From: Flectobacillus rivi
Lineage (GTDB): Bacteria > Bacteroidota > Bacteroidia > Cytophagales > Spirosomataceae
Length of the DNA stretch: 64,000 bases
Reading direction: 5' to 3'
Assembly (NCBI RefSeq): GCF_030056655.1
Contig: NZ_JASHIE010000017.1
Coordinates: forward strand, 1-64,000
Shown here: positions 63,614-64,000 of the stretch, in pieces
Layout of the letters: each line of letters begins with the position of its first letter
Position numbering within the stretch: the first letter of the stretch is position 1
Position numbers and translations under genes: made by a program
Notes under the pieces: model-generated
What the model saw: only the letters and a program-made list of their open reading frames with translations
Database searches by the model: none
Told to the model about the DNA's origin: nothing

Positions 63614-64000
63614 ATGAAAACATTCCTCTGTAAATCCATCCTATTACTTTACTGTTGTTGCTGTCAAACTTTTGCACAAAAAGTTATCTATGCCTCCGAA
63701 TATGGTGTGAAGCCCAATACTCAACAAGACATGGCTTTGCCCATCAGAAAAGCCCTTGATGCCTGTCAAAAAATGCATGCCCAAAAACTCATACTACCTC
63801 AAGGGCGTATCGATATTTGGTCAAATGACGCAGAAAAAAGAACATTATATCTTTCAAATAGTACCGAAAACGATACGCTATCCAAAATAAAATCCATTGC
63901 TTTTCTGCTGGAAAACTATCAAAACTTTAGTATTGAAGGACAAAACACCCTCATTGTATTACATGGTAAAATGGTTTCTTTTGCCTTATTGAATAGTCGT
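63614..64000 (+). CDS. GH110-type alpha-galactosidase, 3' truncated
   Basis: The frame runs open from ATG 63614 to the window edge (129 codons). A signal peptide includes four Cys in a row (YCCCCQ) and ends near TFAQ. The mature start 'SEYGVKPNTQQDMALPIRKA' followed by LPQGRIDIW, then 'YLSNSTENDT', SIAFLLENYQNF and LHGKM, resembles the N-terminal part of GH110 (alpha-1,3-galactosidase, blood-group B type) proteins and other right-handed beta-helix carbohydrate enzymes. The catalytic part is outside the window. Confidence 0.7.
   Translation, partial: MKTFLCKSILLLYCCCCQTFAQKVIYASEYGVKPNTQQDMALPIRKALDACQKMHAQKLILPQGRIDIWSNDAEKRTLYLSNSTENDTLSKIKSIAFLLENYQNFSIEGQNTLIVLHGKMVSFALLNSR

Noticed and set aside
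1..64000. tRNA and rRNA genes
   Set aside because: Looked for tRNA TPsiC-loop words such as GGTTCGAATCC and for rRNA-like blocks in the gaps; none found. A tool such as tRNAscan-SE would settle it.

Overview
The window reads as chromosomal DNA of a Bacteroidota bacterium, most likely of the Cytophagales/Spirosomataceae type. The signs are a fused SecDF, a GSCFA protein, Gfo/Idh/MocA and DUF1080 sugar genes, DUF11 repeat proteins, an A-rich context instead of clear Shine-Dalgarno sites, and several TAnnTTTG-type -7 boxes. The family-level placement is an inference. No rRNA or tRNA gene was recognised.

Layout. 1-3290: a truncated secreted DUF11 repeat protein and a small relative. 3461-7719: a LytTR regulator, a LysM membrane protein, purK-purE and a DUF6580-like membrane protein. 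8002-16561: a GH16 glucanase, an SCP2-like protein, a secreted propeller-cytochrome c protein with a DUF1080 protein, a gamma carbonic anhydrase, a nucleoside transporter and a YfiT/DinB protein. 16562-18348 is a long gene-poor stretch with two tiny hydrophobic ORFs. It leads into a Tat-exported HisC-like aminotransferase and a Tat-exported flavin amine oxidase, followed by a secreted Hint (intein/hedgehog) protein and a possible non-coding RNA. 23105-28519: a GSCFA protein, a cobalamin riboswitch with a BtuB-type receptor, an array of 89-bp tandem repeats, a Dph6-like ATPase, a Cys-rich protein and a PAS protein.

30041-41253 is a sugar region: a cytoplasmic GH63-like glucosidase, an MFS permease, two Gfo/Idh/MocA dehydrogenases, a NodB-like deacetylase and a TIM-barrel sugar isomerase. 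With the DUF1080 and propeller-cytochrome genes it fits a pathway that oxidises glycosides to keto-sugars and cleaves them. A fused AAA ATPase-DUF4435 gene (PARIS-like) lies inside this series, ending 4 bp before the isomerase. Just past the isomerase, facing it, is a two-gene ATPase plus HNH module of the Septu (PtuA/PtuB) type. Together they form a small defence island.

43502-64000 is mostly housekeeping: two glycosyltransferases, a KAS III enzyme, a phosphosugar mutase, a LolA-like/YidD/TPR gene cluster with a TM2 protein nearby, RF3, an amino-acid permease, SecDF, nadC and nadA. The last gene is cut by the window edge and looks like a GH110-type alpha-galactosidase. Many genes end in very long, often symmetric hairpins. 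Some of these share arms and belong to a dispersed intergenic repeat family.
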